From the NCBI GenBank assembly GCA_036346275.1, contig CM070728.1, positions 21,228,723 through 21,292,722 of the forward strand: 64,000 bases of DNA. Reading direction: 5' to 3'. A program made the position numbers and the translations under genes. Positions 46,054 to 57,691 of this stretch are shown one piece after another. The notes under the pieces were generated by a model that did no database searches, was not told the origin of the DNA, and saw only the letters and a program-made list of their open reading frames with translations. This DNA comes from Otatea glauca (Eukaryota; Streptophyta; Magnoliopsida; Poales; Poaceae). Numbering within the stretch: position 1 is the first letter of the stretch; every line of letters begins with the position of its first letter.

Positions 46054-47478
46054 GTGTACGCGACGCTTCGCTCGCTGGCAGAGATGGCGCCGGTGCTGGA
46101 GACGTCCGACCCCATGCCTCAAGGGGAGGTATCGGTCGAGGCCCCGCAAGCGCAGGTCGCCGAGGGGATTCCCGAGGGGCCAATTCCACCACCCTTGCCC
46201 GTGGTGGCCTGGTCGGGCGGCGTCCCATCCGAACGGGCGACCGAGGACTGTGTCGGGTGTGGCCCATAGGTCGGGACCATAGGCGAAGCGGAGGAGAGCG
46301 AGTGGGCTGCTCTCGACAAGGCGCCAGACACCGGTGAGATAGACCGGATCCGAAAGGGTCGGCTCGCTCTCGAATCCTCCGGTGAGGCGTTGGACGCGAT
46401 GGCGGGAGTCCGGCCGTTAGCATGGTAAGTTGATCGAAGCCCGACTTCCGTAACCCGATGAATTCGGCGAGATCGACGGAGTGTCGCATTTTGCAAAGAT
46501 CTGCGGTCCGCCTCGAGGCAAGGCCGAGTTCCTCTGATGTTTCGGACACCAACGGGTGGTCTTTGTGGAGGAATGCAATCGGTGCATACTGAGCTACGCA
46601 TGACTCAAGAGGCTCGACCATCGCGGCGAAGCGCGGAGACCCGCCAAGAGCCGGATCGAGCCACGAAGGCCCTCTTCAAGAGCGCTGGGGCCAAGTCCAC
46701 GAGGCGAGGGTGGCGGAACTCGAGTCCCTCCTGCGGAGGCTGCCAGCGCCAAGGATGCCGCCGTCACTGCAGAGGGGGCCGCGCTAGCGCAAGCGACCCG
46801 TCTGCGAGACGAGCGGGACCAGGCCCGAAAAGACGCCGACCGAGTACGTTCTGAGCGGGAGACCGCTCGGAAGGAGCTGGCTTCCTTGAGGACCTCATAC
46901 GAGGTAGTCAGGGAAGAAACCAGCAACTTGGGGAGCTCTGCAGCCGGTAAGTGTCTCAACTCCTCAGTCGATTCTGCCAGCGCGACTCATAAGGCGTGCT
47001 CATCTGGAGATGTTGTAATCCGCAGAGCTGCAGAAGAATCTGAGCCCCGCTATTGAGGCGCGAGAGGCGGCGGTGGGCCTTCGCGACGTGGCGACCGCGG
47101 CGGGGCGTAGCTCGGCGTCGCAGGTTGGCGGAGGAGGAGCGGTCCGAGCTATCTGCCGAGTCGGCGGCCCTCGAAGGCCGCCCAAGAGGTGGCGCGACGA
47201 AGTGCTCGGGTCGTGCGGGCCCAAGCTCGCTTCGCCGCCCGTCGGCCGAGTGCCGCGACGTCCTCGGCTCGGTGAGCGAGGGGACCGTGCTTAGAGCATC
47301 GTCGGCCCTTGTCAACGCCATTTCTTATTATGATGGAATCGACCTTGGCACTGTTGGGAGCGGGATCGCAGGGAACCGAACCTAGGAGGAGGTCGACCGG
47401 TTCGAACTCCAAGTCGAGCCGTACGCCCGGGAGATTGCTGACCGGATCTTCCCCCAGAACGCCCTCCACAGGAAATAG
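46054..47478 (+). pseudogene. Opposite-strand additional ORF of the Tat-like element
   Basis: It runs against gag-pol, between pol and the 3' LTR. Readable segments: APVLETSDPMPQGEVSVEAP and VGTIGEAEESEWAALDKAPD; a coiled coil (RDERDQARKDADRVRSERET ... KELASLRTSYEVV) to 46946; a probable 79-bp intron with donor CCG/GTAAGT and acceptor CCGCAG/AG (46947-47025); ELQKNLSPAIEAREA; and a C-terminus ALVNAISYYDGIDLGTVGSG ... EVDRFELQVEPYAREIADRI ending at 47478. Tat-lineage elements are known to carry such an extra ORF of unknown role (putative 'gypsy-type transposon' domain). It has a stop after GSGIAGNRT and a frameshift near 47.1 kb. Confidence 0.65.
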
Positions 47479-48171
47479 GAAGAAGCCAGAGCATGCCTTA
47501 CTTTGCTGTAAAAGACTTATCATATGTGAATAAACTTAAAACCTAGCAAGTTCCAGTACACCTCTTGCCCTCTTTTATATTATGGTGGGCGCTCGACCGG
47601 CCATAGCTTTAAGGACCACCGGGGTCACTTATGCGTAGGTCGGGTCGCTTCGGGAGGGGCAAAGAGAATAGGAACTTTTGGCTACGCAGCAGTTACACGC
47701 ACTTGTGAGGGATAGAAATATTCCCAACCGGCCAAAGATCGTTCCGCTCGGGCACTTCCTTCTTCCGCTAAGTGCTACTTCGCAACCGTAGCCGCCATGG
47801 CGTAGGCCGTAGCACTCGGGTCGAGAGGGTTACCGCAGGAAGGACCTCGTGACCGGTCAGTCACCGACCGCATAAGCGCGTGAGTTAGCCGTGTTTGCGG
47901 AGAGGAGTGTTCCCGACCGACCAAAGGTCACTCCGCTCGGGTACTTCCTTCTTCCGCGAAGTGCTACTCAGCAACCATAGCCGCTAGGCGTGGCCGAGCA
48001 CTCGGTCGAGAGGGTTACCGCTGGGAAAGAACTTCGTGACCGCCGGTTTCTGGGCCGATAAGCGCCGACCGAAGCGGCTGAATGGGGCGCCGACGGGCAG
48101 CCCGGCGTCGCCGCGCGCCACTGTGTGCTCGGAAGGAGAAGTAAAGACGACGCAAGGAATAAGAAAAGGAC
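47479..48171. other. Spacer between pol and the opposite-strand ORF
   Basis: It contains two imperfect copies (about 47.70-47.90 and 47.90-48.04 kb) of a stretch with CGCTCGG-(C/T)ACTTCCTTCTTCC and GAGAGGGTTACCGC. No coding assigned. Confidence 0.5.
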
Positions 48172-51160
48172 TTAGGGATAGAAACGCCTTAACTTTTCTA
48201 TGTTCCATGCGTTGGGGAGGACGCGGCCATCCGTGTCCCTGAGTCGAAAGGTGCCAGGCCGAAGAACCTCTACGACGGTAAAGGGCCTTCCAGGCGGCGA
48301 GCTTGTGCTTGTCTTCTTTGGTCCGACCCGACGCAGACCGTGTCGCCCGTGTGAAGGATCGCCCTCGAACTTGGCGGCTGTGGTAACGCCGCAGGGCTTG
48401 TTGATACTTGGCCGATCGTAGAATGGCCACATCGCGCGCCTCGCCAAGCTGGTCGATGGCGTCTTGTTGCGAGGCGAGCCCCCGAGCCTCGTCGAAGGCT
48501 TGTAATCTTGGGGCGCCATATTCCAGGTCGGTTGGCAAGACAGCTTCAGCGCCGAATACCATGAAGAACGGTGTAAACCCGGTTGCCCGAGTCGGTGTGG
48601 TCCGCAGGCTCCAGAGGACGGAGGGTAGCTCGGCCACCCATCGCCCCGCGAAATGCTTCAGTCGACTGAAGATCTGTGGCTTGAGTCCTTGGAGGATCAT
48701 GCTGTTTGCGCGTTTGACCTGACCATTAGTCTGCGGATGGGCCACGGCTGCCCAATCGATGCGGATGTTGAAGTCGTCGCAGAACTCGAGGAACTCCTTC
48801 CCCGTGAACTACGTCCCATTGTCGGTGATGATAGAGTTCGGGACTCCAAACCGAAAGACGATGTCGCGGAAGAAGGTGGCCGCTTGCACCGACGTGACGC
48901 TCACGACCGACTTGGCCTCTATCCACTTGGTGAACTTGTCCACCGCGACGAAGAGATGAGTAAAGCCCCCGGGCGCTTTCTTGAAGGGCCTGACCAGATC
49001 GAGTCCCCACACTGCAAATGGCCATGTGATGGGGATCGTCTGTAAGGCCTGAGCTGGCAGATGCGTCTGCCGGGTGAAGAATTGGCATCCTTCGCAAGTG
49101 CGTACAATCTGTTCGGCGTCGGCCACGGCGGTCGGCCAGTAGAAACCTTGTCGAAAGGCTTTTCCTACAGGGGACCGGGTGCGGTATGGTGACCGCAGAC
49201 TCGCCATGGATATCGACCAGCGATTGTTTTCCTTGGTCGGCGGGATACATACGGAGGACTCGGAGGACTCCTTTGTAAAGGTCCGCCCGACCAGGACGAA
49301 AGATTTTGCCCGTCGAGCGAGGCGCCGAGCCTCGGTCGGGTCGATGGGAAGCGATCCGTCTGTCAAACGATCGATGAAGGGCTTCCTCCAGTCGGACTCA
49401 GTTGTTAGTACACTACGGCCCGACCCGGCCGAATTTACGCTTGACCGCCCGGCGGTCGGAGCAACCGCGCTAGGCAGGTCGGGTGGTCGCTCGGCCACTG
49501 GGTTCAACTGGACGGAAGGAAGCGAAGGTCATGACGAAGATCCAGTGGGGCGGCTCTCTCGGAGGCAAGATTGTCTAGGTAATCGGCGTCACCGTTGTAG
49601 CGTCTGTAGCTATGGTGGAGCTCGAAACCCTTGAATCGCTCCTCGAGCTTGCGCACTTCTCGACAGTACGCGGCCATCCGGGCGTCTCGGGGCTCCGCTG
49701 CTTTCATGACTGGTCGACGACAAGCTTGGAGTCCCGTGGACGAGTCGACGAGCGCCGAGGTCGGCGGCGATCCGAGACCGTTGACGAGAGCCTCGTACTC
49801 AGCGACATTGTTGGTCGCATCGAAGAGCAACCTGATGGCGTATTGAAATCTGTTCTCGAGCGGGGAAACAATAACACCTCCTGCGCCCGCGCCATTCTTG
49901 GTGTAGGACCCATCGAAGTACATCGCCGATGACGGGGTCTTCGACCGGTGGCGCTGGCTTGGTCCACTCTGCGACGAAGTCGGCCAGGGCCTGTGACTTG
50001 ATCGCCGTTCGAGGAACGTATGTTATGCCGTGACCACTAAGCTCGAGCGCCCACTTGGCTATCCTTCCTGAGGCATCGCGGTTGTGTACGATCTCGCTAA
50101 GCGGCGACGTGGTCACCACGGTGATGGCGTGCTGGTCGAAGTAATGGACGAGCTTTCTTTTGGCGATGAGCACTGCGTAGAGCAGCTTCTGCACCTGCGG
50201 GTACCGAGCCTTGGACTCGGAAAGCACCTCGCTGATGAAGTAGACTGGCCGTTGTACCTTGAGTTCTCGGCCCTCTTCCGCTCGTTCCACCACAAGGGCC
50301 GCACTGACAACTTGGGCAGTGGCAGCGATATAGAGGAGCAGCGGTTCACCTGGTGCCGGGGCAACCAGGATCGGAGGTGAGGAAAAGAAGGCCTTCAAGC
50401 GGGTGAGGGCCTCCTGAGCCTCCTGGGTCCAGCTGAAGCGGTCGGATTTCTTAAGCAGCCTGTAGAGCGGCATTCCGCGCTCGCCAAGGCGAGACACGAA
50501 ACGGCTTAAGGCTGCAAGGCATCCAGTTAGCCTCTGGATCCCTTTGAGGTTGCCAACCGGGCCCATCCTTACGATTGCCGAGATCTTCTCCTGATTGGCC
50601 TCGATGCCACGCTCGGAGACGATGAAGCCGAGGAGCTTCCCCTTGGGGACCCCGAAGACGCACTTCTCGGGGTTGAGGTTTATGCGGAACCGCCGGAGGT
50701 TCGCGAAGGTCTCCCCTAGATCGGTGATGAGGTCGTCGGCCTTCCTGGTCTTCACGACGATGTCGTCGACGTACGCCTCAATGTTGCGACCGATCTGGTC
50801 GTTAAAGCACGTTTGCATACATCGCTGGTATGTAGCGCCCGCGTTTTTTAGTCCGAATGGCATCGTTATGTAGCAGAACGAGCCAAACGGAGTGATGAAA
50901 GCGGTCGCGAGCTGGTCGGACTCCTTCAGCGCTATCTGGTGATAGCCCGAGTAGGCATCCAGAAAGGAAAGGGACTCACACCCCGCGGTGGAGTCGATGA
51001 TTTGGTCGATGCGGGGCAAGGGGAACGGGTCCTTTGGACACGCCTTGTTGAGACTCGTATAGTCAACGCACAATTTCCATTGCCCATTCCTCTTTTTTAC
51101 AATTACAGGGTTGGCCAGCCACTCGGGGTGGCGTACCTCTTTTACAAACCCTGCAGCCAA
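48172..51160 (-). pseudogene. Tat-like pol: reverse transcriptase, RNase H and integrase
   Basis: RT is open from 51160 (GFVKEVRHPEWLANPVIVKK, TAFITPFGSFCY, AYVDDIVVKT), and the YVDD catalytic site is intact. A connection/RNase H region follows with YFDGSYTKNGAGAGGVI near 49910, in a shifted frame. Integrase at 49500-48800 keeps the CEGC half of the zinc site and the first two catalytic acidic residues (WGLDLV, ITDNGT). The third, in HPQTNGQV-E-RAN, is Lys here (GAA to AAA). The C-terminus FRLRDTDGRVLPNAWNIEKL ends at 48172. At least three frame breaks. Confidence 0.85.
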
Positions 51161-51355
51161 AAGCTTGGCGATCTCCTCCCCTATGATCCTGCGCTTCTCC
51201 TCATCGAAGCGGCGCAGGCGTTGGGCTACCGACTTTGAGCCTGGTCAGATGCTCAAGGAGTGCTCGACGACTTCCCTGGGAATTCCCGGCATGTCGGAGG
51301 ATTTCCATGCAAAGACATCGTTGTTGGCGCGGAGGAAGTCGACGAGCGCGCTTTC

Positions 51356-53494
51356 CTATTTAGCGGAGAGCGTGTCTCCGACCCGCACGGTCTTGGTCTG
51401 ATCCCCGAGATCGACCGCAACCTTCTTCGTGTCCTCAGCGGACTTGAAGGATCCCGCCCCCGACTTGTTAAACTCAGGGGCGGACTCGGAGGCCTCCCTT
51501 CGGAGGTTGACGAGCTCGGCGGACGCGATGACCGCCGACGCTTCTTCAAGAATCGCTTCGCCGCAGCTTGTTTTAGCGAGCTGGAAGGACGAAGCCACGG
51601 TGATGACTCCCCGCGGCCCGGGCATCTTCATCTTTAGATAGGTGTAGCTGGGGACCGCCATGAACTTGGCGTAGCATGGCCTCCCCAGGATAGCATGGTA
51701 GGAGCCGGGGAAATCCACGACCTCAAAAGTGAGGGTCTCGGTGCGAAAATTTTCCGGTCCTCCAAAGGTGACGGGCAGGTCGACCTGCCCGAGCGGGTGG
51801 GCCTGCTGGCCAGGGATGACGCCGTGGAAAGGCGCCGTGCTCGGTCGGAGACTCGAGCGGGGGACCCCCATGGCGTCAAGCGTCTCAACATAGAGGATGT
51901 TGAAGCTGCTGCCACCGTCCATTAGCACCTTCGTGAGGCGCTTCTTCCCCACGATGGGGTTGACCACAAGCGGGTATCTTCCCGGTTGTGGGACGTGATC
52001 GGGATGATCGGTCCGATCGAAGGTGATCGGGGATTCTGACCACCGAAGATATTGGGGGACGGCTGGCGTGACGGTGTGGACCTCGCGGTAGGCGAGCTTG
52101 AGCCGACGCTTGTCGGCGTAGCATGCCGGTCCACCAAAGATCATGAGGCAGCCGTCGGGTTTTGGGAACTCGTCGTCCGCCATCTTCTCCGCGACCCTTG
52201 GGGCCGGGGCTGGCTTCTTTCCTTTGCCCCGCGGCATCGTGGGGGCGCCGAAGAGGAAACGCCTCAGGACCTCGCAGTCCCGGTACTTGTGTTTGACGGG
52301 GAACCCGTGGTTTGGGCACGGGCTGTCCATCAACTTTTCGAAGTGGTCGGGCGCGACGGTCGGTCGCACCTGCTGCTTGGCAGGGCGGTCGACAGCTGCG
52401 ACCACTTGGGCCTCGCGGACCTGCTTTCCATGCCGCTTCCGCTTGTCGGAGCGGTCGAGAAGGGACGGCTCGGCGCCGGGCTCTTGCTGGGCCTTTCCTC
52501 CTTCGAAGATGGCCCTCACAGCCTCCTCGCCGGAGGCGTGGTTGGTGGCGATATCCAGAAGCTCCTTGGTGGTCTTGGGCTTGACACAGCCCAGTTTGTG
52601 CACCAAGGCCTTGCAAGAGGTGCCGTAGATGAATGCCCCCACGATATTGGTGTCGGAGATGTCGGGGAGCTCGTTGCATTGGCGGGAGAAGCGCCGGATG
52701 TAATCCCGGAGAGTTTCTCCCGGCTGCTGTCTGCAGCTCTTCAGGTCCCAGGAGTTCCCAGGGCGCTTATAGGTGCCCTGGAAGTTACCGACGAAGAGGG
52801 TCTTCAAGCCAGCCCAGTTCCTGATGGTCTTTGCGGGCAAGTACTCGAGCCAAGCTCGAGCCTAGTCCGCAAGGTAGATAGGGAGGTATTGGATGATAAA
52901 GAGGTCATCCATTGCTCCCCTGCCCGGCACGCGAGCCGGTAGTCCTCAAGCCATACGCCGGGGTTTGTGGCCCCGGTGTATTTGGCAATGTTGGTCGGTG
53001 CCCTGAATCTGGCAGGGAAATCCGCACGGCGAATCCCCTGGCAGAAGGCCCGTGGTCCCGGACCATCGGGGCTTAGGCTTCGGTGGTGATGACGTCCGCT
53101 GTCCACAACACGCGAGTGGGCGGCCTCATCCGCTGCTTTTCTCCGCGCCTCGAGGGTGGCGCGAATGTCATAGGCGTTGCCGAGGCGCTGGCGCACCGGG
53201 GTGCGCGAGGCCTGGGGTTGTTCGTGGTACGCTGCTTTGCTTTGCGGGCCCACCGGCTCGAGCAATGCTGACGGCAGGGCGCCGAGGTGGCACCAGTGGT
53301 AGGAGCGAGGCTCGCATGTCTTTGCATGGCCGCACGCTCCATCAGGCCCCGGAGGTTCTGGTACGTGGCTTTGGCCTCCGGGTCAGTCGGCTCGGGCAGC
53401 CTCGAGCGAAGATTGCGGCCCGCGACCACGTTCTGACTCGCGTGGGGGAAGAACTGAGGGTCGTCAGACTCTTCCACCAGCTTGTGGTGTACCT
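51356..53494 (-). pseudogene. Tat-like gag core and aspartic protease
   Basis: Gag resumes at 53494 (HHKLVEESDDPQFFPHASQN), frameshifts around 53.07 and 52.86 kb, then 52840-51356 is open for 494 aa. That frame holds a gag core (KTLFVGNFQGTYKRPGNSWD, ETLRDYIRRFSRQCNELPD), a CPNHGFPVKHKYRDC zinc-knuckle-like site, and a protease region with VLMDGGSSFNILY. The family has D-S/G at the active site, and D-G-G is seen here as in many Tat elements. It stops at 51356 before RT, so gag-pol is now split. Confidence 0.8.
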
Positions 53495-53499
53495 GGCGT

Positions 53500-56018
53500 T
53501 GAAAGTGCATCTAGGCACTTATGTTATTTTGGTGATTAATGACAAACGCATATAATGACAATCTATGTAATTAAGTAAATGCTTAACTTAGTGCTTAACA
53601 AATGACAAACCTCTAATATGATTATATTGGTATGAGACTAACTTGTTATTGCCTAGTTGAGTATTAGTCTCATCTTTTAGAGGAAAATCAAGTGGGATGG
53701 TTAAGCAAAGATAAGGTATGCAATTTTGGTATCTATTCTATATTTGTTATTGCATTCCTTTCGTGCAAATGCATAGTGAACTCCAAGTAGCATGTTGATT
53801 ATATATATGCACATTGGTTCATGTCATATTTATTTGTGCATATATATTCATTTTAGTTCATTATGTGCTTTGTTTTTAGTATGCATGTATTAACTAGAGT
53901 TAAACTTCGTATTGCTATAGATTGACTTGGTGCATGCATGTTTTAGTTGTATATTTTCTCATGCAATTCTCTTAGTGAAGTTTAATCTAGTGTTGGATCA
54001 CATATTCACTCTTATTCCAAATATTATTTGCACATGTACAATTCGTGTATATTCTATCATGTGCTTCATTTAAGTAAAGATTGTGATCCTTGCCATGATT
54101 TAATTGATTCATCATATTGGCAATTATATATCTCTCTAGTGCATATAGATCAATTACATATTCATCATGATGTACTTAGTAGAGAACATTTCTTATGTCA
54201 AGTGTTTCCATTTATGTTGTGCTTCCTTATATGAAACACTTGTTGAAATCAACTGTTCACAAATATCAATTTATTCATATCTATTGAGCTTTTGGGACTA
54301 ATGTCTTTCATGAGTAATTTGGAAAGAATTAGGTCCCGTATGTGTATGATGACCAAGATATCTTGGAAGATGATCATTAAGCTGAGGTCAACAAGACGGC
54401 GGTGTCACCAAGAGTTGAGGACTAAGTCAAGAGCGACTTGGCGTGGAGATCGTCAGAGAGGATGATCAAGTCAAGGTTGATAGGACGAGAGTCTCATGAG
54501 GTGAATCGAGTCGAGTTGGACAAGGCGAAGATGTCATCAATTATATGGTGAAGGTCTTCATGCATCGACATCAAGAAAGAAGACGGCAAGTGACTATTTC
54601 TAGACTTGTATTATCTTTGATTTATTTTGAGTCTAAGGATTGCCGTACTATTAAGAGGGATGCGATGTCGAATGACTTTTAGATGTGTCAAGTGCTCAAG
54701 TGATCTATCCTTGTGAAACTTAGAAAGAGAGTGGTGTTGGTGGTGCCGGAAAGTGAGATTTGTAGGTCTCCCTTGGATTCTTTGTGAAATCTGTATTTAT
54801 CCTTTAAGTTTTGGGTAGTGAGACCTTTTTAGTTGTGTAGCCCTCGTTCTTAGCTTTCAATAGAGCCCAAAATCACTGAAATCGGAGTCCGGAGTGAAAA
54901 GTTATGCTCGTTTTCGTCGGGCTGGCCAGTGCAATCCGGAGTATCCGGATATTCAATCCGGACACTCCAGGTTGACACCCTCGGTGGCTGCTCTCGATCA
55001 ATCCGAGTATCAGGGTTTTTCCGAGTCTCCGGGTTGTGGGCATTGTTTCCAACGGCTAGTTTTTGGGACCTCTATTTAAAGCCCCTTCTTCCCCACTTCA
55101 AAGAGGCTTTTACCCTGTAGATTAGAGGTGCTATACCCTTGTTCTTGAGCCCCAAAACACCTCTTTACCCTTAGATCTAAGTGATCCCCTTGGTGAGAAG
55201 GGTTGGGAAGAGTTTGAGGAGTGAGGTGCTAGGTTGAGTGAGACTTGAGTTGATTGAGCACTTGATTTCATCTCCAAGCTTGTTCTTCGTGAGCATTTGT
55301 TACTCTTGGAGGTTGAGGACTCCTAGACGGCTAGGAGGTTGCCTACGAGCCACCGGAGCTTTGTGTGGTTGGCCGTGGGAAGTTTGTGAAGGTCGGTTCC
55401 GCCTCCGTAAGGGAAGGAATCAAAGGAGTGAAGACCGGCGAGTGCATTTGTGCAACACCGGGAGGAAGAGGGTTGAAAGAGACCCCGACTCAAGTGTGAC
55501 CGAGCCGCCTCAACGGAGACGTAGGATCCCCTCAAGGATCCGAACTTCGGGTGAAAAATCATCGTCTCCAAGTTTGCTTCTTTCTCTTGCTTTAGCATTT
55601 GATTTTGTATCTTGAAATTGCCCGATCTACATCATTCCCTGGTACCTGATTGCATTTAGATCTTTTGTATTCAAGTAGATTGTTGAAAAAATTGCAGGGA
55701 TTTAAAATCTCATTTCGAGGTCTTAAATCCGGAGTATCCGGACTCCTCAACCCGGATAGTCCGGACATTTCGGAGTATCCGGAGATAAGTCTCGGACACT
55801 CCGGTCTCAGTCCCTCGGGTCCAATCCGGAGTATCTGGACTCCTGACCCCGGACAGTCCGGACATACCGGAGTATCCGGATAAAAGTCCCGGACACTCCG
55901 GACTTAGACCCTCGGGAGATTTTATTTAGCTGCAAATTTTTTATTCCGCTGCATTTAGTGTTAAATATTTTAATTCGCCTATTCACCCCCCCTCTAGGCG
56001 ACATCCCCTGTCCTTTCA
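53500..56018. mobile_element. Solo-LTR-like insertion (2.5 kb) inside the Tat-like gag
   Basis: It starts TGAAAGTGCATCTAGGC and ends CCTCTAGGCGACATC...CCTTTCA, giving TGAAAG/CTTTCA inverted ends. The 5-bp target duplication GGCGT flanks both sides (53495-53499, 56019-56023). 'TTTTGGTGATTAATGACAA' near the start and 'TATTCACCCCCCCTCTAGGC' near the end are words I associate with long LTRs of grass copia (SIRE/Maximus-type) elements. No internal polyprotein or second LTR is seen, so a solo LTR is the simplest reading. A short non-autonomous element is the alternative. ORFs inside (for example 55238-55615, 125 aa) are not recognised. Confidence 0.75.
55720..55915. repeat. Tandem ~98-bp 'GGAGTATCCGGA' repeat in the solo LTR
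   Basis: Two adjacent units share GGAGTATC-GGACTCCT, GGA-AGTCCGGACAT and CGGACACTCCGG, ending CCCTCGGG. A related partial unit lies near 54925-54970. The words are semi-palindromic (TCCGGA). Confidence 0.75.
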
Positions 56019-56023
56019 GGCGT

Positions 56024-56723
56024 GTGCGCCCGCGCGCGCCGCCAAGCATCTGCGGGGGCTCGGGCTCCTCCTGCTCGGGTTGGCACGAGGTGGTCGAGCT
56101 TCGACCCTTCGCTCCTCCGACTCTTGGCATATTGCTGAAGCTCGGTAGCGGCGAGTTTGAGCGCGTTCAGCGTGCTCGCGTTGGTATTCCTCCTCCTGCG
56201 CCTTAGTGCGCCGGATGGGGGCCCCCGTAGCCGCGGGGGTTGCGGTCAAGTCGACCGTGCCCGCCATGTTGCACTCGCGAGAGTGCCGCCTGCGGGTAGG
56301 GTGCTCCGTGTCGGAGCTGGAGTCGTGGCTGGAAGAATCTTCCAGCAACTCATGGACAGAGGCCGGCATGTAGCCGGCCATTGCCACAAGGTGTGAGCCT
56401 GCGGGGGGTGACATGGTCACCTGCCCGAGCCCACGGGAGCTATTGCCAGAAGTGGCGAGGTGCTCCTCGGGTTCCGGCTTCGGGGCCTGTTGGGGTGCCC
56501 CAAGCCGGGGTTTGGCGAGGTTGCCGGAGATGGCGCTCAGGCTCCCGACGGGTGCCTGATCTCCGGAAGTGGCTGGGATGAGCACGAGCCCTCCCATCGA
56601 AGTGGCGGCGAAGTCGAGGGAGCCGAAGCGGATCTGGCTTCCCAACGCAGTCGTGCCGTCACGGGTGAAGAATGCCATCAGGGAGGCAAACGGGAGTCCG
56701 GAGACGTTGACGGAGACGCGCAA
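56024..56723 (-). pseudogene. Tat-like gag, N-terminal segment
   Basis: The frame from 56723 (MRVSVNVSGLPFASLMAF...) runs about 235 residues. It is Ser/Arg/Glu-rich with SSSHDSSSDTEHPTRRRHSR and an EEEYQREHAERAQTRRYR basic-acidic stretch, typical of the poorly conserved front of Tat gag. It is cut by the 2.5-kb insertion at 56018 and resumes at 53494. Confidence 0.65.
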
Positions 56724-56746
56724 AGGCCCCTACCTGGCGCGCCAAC

Positions 56747-57686
56747 TGTCGGCGTTTCGAGCACCGGCAAGTAAATTTGTAAGTCTAAGGGGCCGCGCGT
56801 TCCCACTCCCTGAATGGTTAGACTCGAGAGCCCAAGGTGTATACTGGTTCGGGCCGAATGTCCCTACTCCAGTTCGTTTGGTGGTGTTGTATGTCCTTAG
56901 GTGCAGACGGCTGCACAACGTTTTACAAATGAGGGAAAAGAGTTTGAGCACAAGATTGTTCGCAAAGGCCTAGCGAGAAGAGGAGATCTCTCCGGTGCCC
57001 CACTCACAGAGGCTCCTGCCTCCCTTTATACAACTGGAGGGGGCAGGTTACATGGGAAGTTGGGAGAGGGCAATCGCTTCGGTGATAGGTCGTCGCCTGG
57101 TTTGCCCACGCTGGGTCGCTGACCCTAGTGGGAGGCGGCGCTTAGTCGCCGCTGCGGAAGGCTGGCGCGCATCGCCTCGTGAACTCGACGATGGTTGACG
57201 TTGCAGTGCGTAACGTTGGTACTGCCTCGGGAGGGAGCGTGCCTTCGTATTGTACGTGACTGGTTGATGGGACTGGAAGCTTGACTTCAGCAGCCATTTA
57301 TGCCATCTTGGGAAAGAGCCACCTACTCCGTACAATCACCCGATTGACCCGTCCGTAGGGCACGTGGTCGCCGGTGGCGAAGGCCGACACGCGGCCCTTG
57401 GCGGAGGTTGCCTTGGTTTGGTCGGAGTCGGGGGATCCCGACCCGTTGCGGAGGTCGGGAGCCCTGCTTGGTCGGAGTCGGGGGATCCCGACCCGCTGCG
57501 GATGTCGGGAGCCCCGCTTTGTCGGGGATGCCTACCCCGATCGGTCGGGAATGGGCGTCCTGTGTGACCCCGCAGGTACTTTGGTCAGTAGCGGGCCTGG
57601 AGCGGCCTGTTAGGCTTGAGCTATGCTTGAGGCAGCCTTCTCGTCACCCTGGGCCGTTGGGGTACCCCTGGTGTGAGTATTCGTCA
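56747..57686 (-). repeat. 5' LTR of the Tat-like element
   Basis: 940 bp. It contains a 50-bp tandem duplication (GTCGGAGTCGGGGGATCCCG at 57421 and 57471) that the 3' LTR lacks, which explains most of the length difference. Confidence 0.9.
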
Positions 57687-57691
57687 TCTTG

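Larger units (their letters stand above)
42450..57686 (-). mobile_element. 15.2-kb Ty3-gypsy (Tat-like) LTR retrotransposon
   Basis: LTRs 42450-43341 and 56747-57686 start TGTCGGCG and end CGTCA. The 5-bp target duplication TCTTG flanks both sides (42445-42449, 57687-57691). A primer site TTGGCGCGCCAGGTAG is immediately inside the right LTR and a G-rich polypurine tract next to the left LTR, so transcription is right to left. Order: gag, protease, RT, RNase H, integrase, then a long 3' region with tandem arrays and an opposite-strand ORF, as in the Tat lineage. It landed in the aminotransferase locus and itself carries a 2.5-kb nested insertion. Several frameshifts and a changed integrase residue indicate it is inactive. 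Confidence 0.92.

Noticed and set aside
45678..46621. Opposite-strand ORFs of about 200 aa in the Tat-like 3' region
   Set aside because: Only one plus-strand frame series matches the expected extra ORF. The others are shadows.
48036..52942. Long plus-strand ORFs (up to 296 aa) over gag-pol
   Set aside because: Mirror frames of the GC-rich minus-strand gag-pol.
55238..55615. 125-aa ORF in the 2.5-kb insertion
   Set aside because: No family resemblance. The sequence type is common in long grass LTRs.
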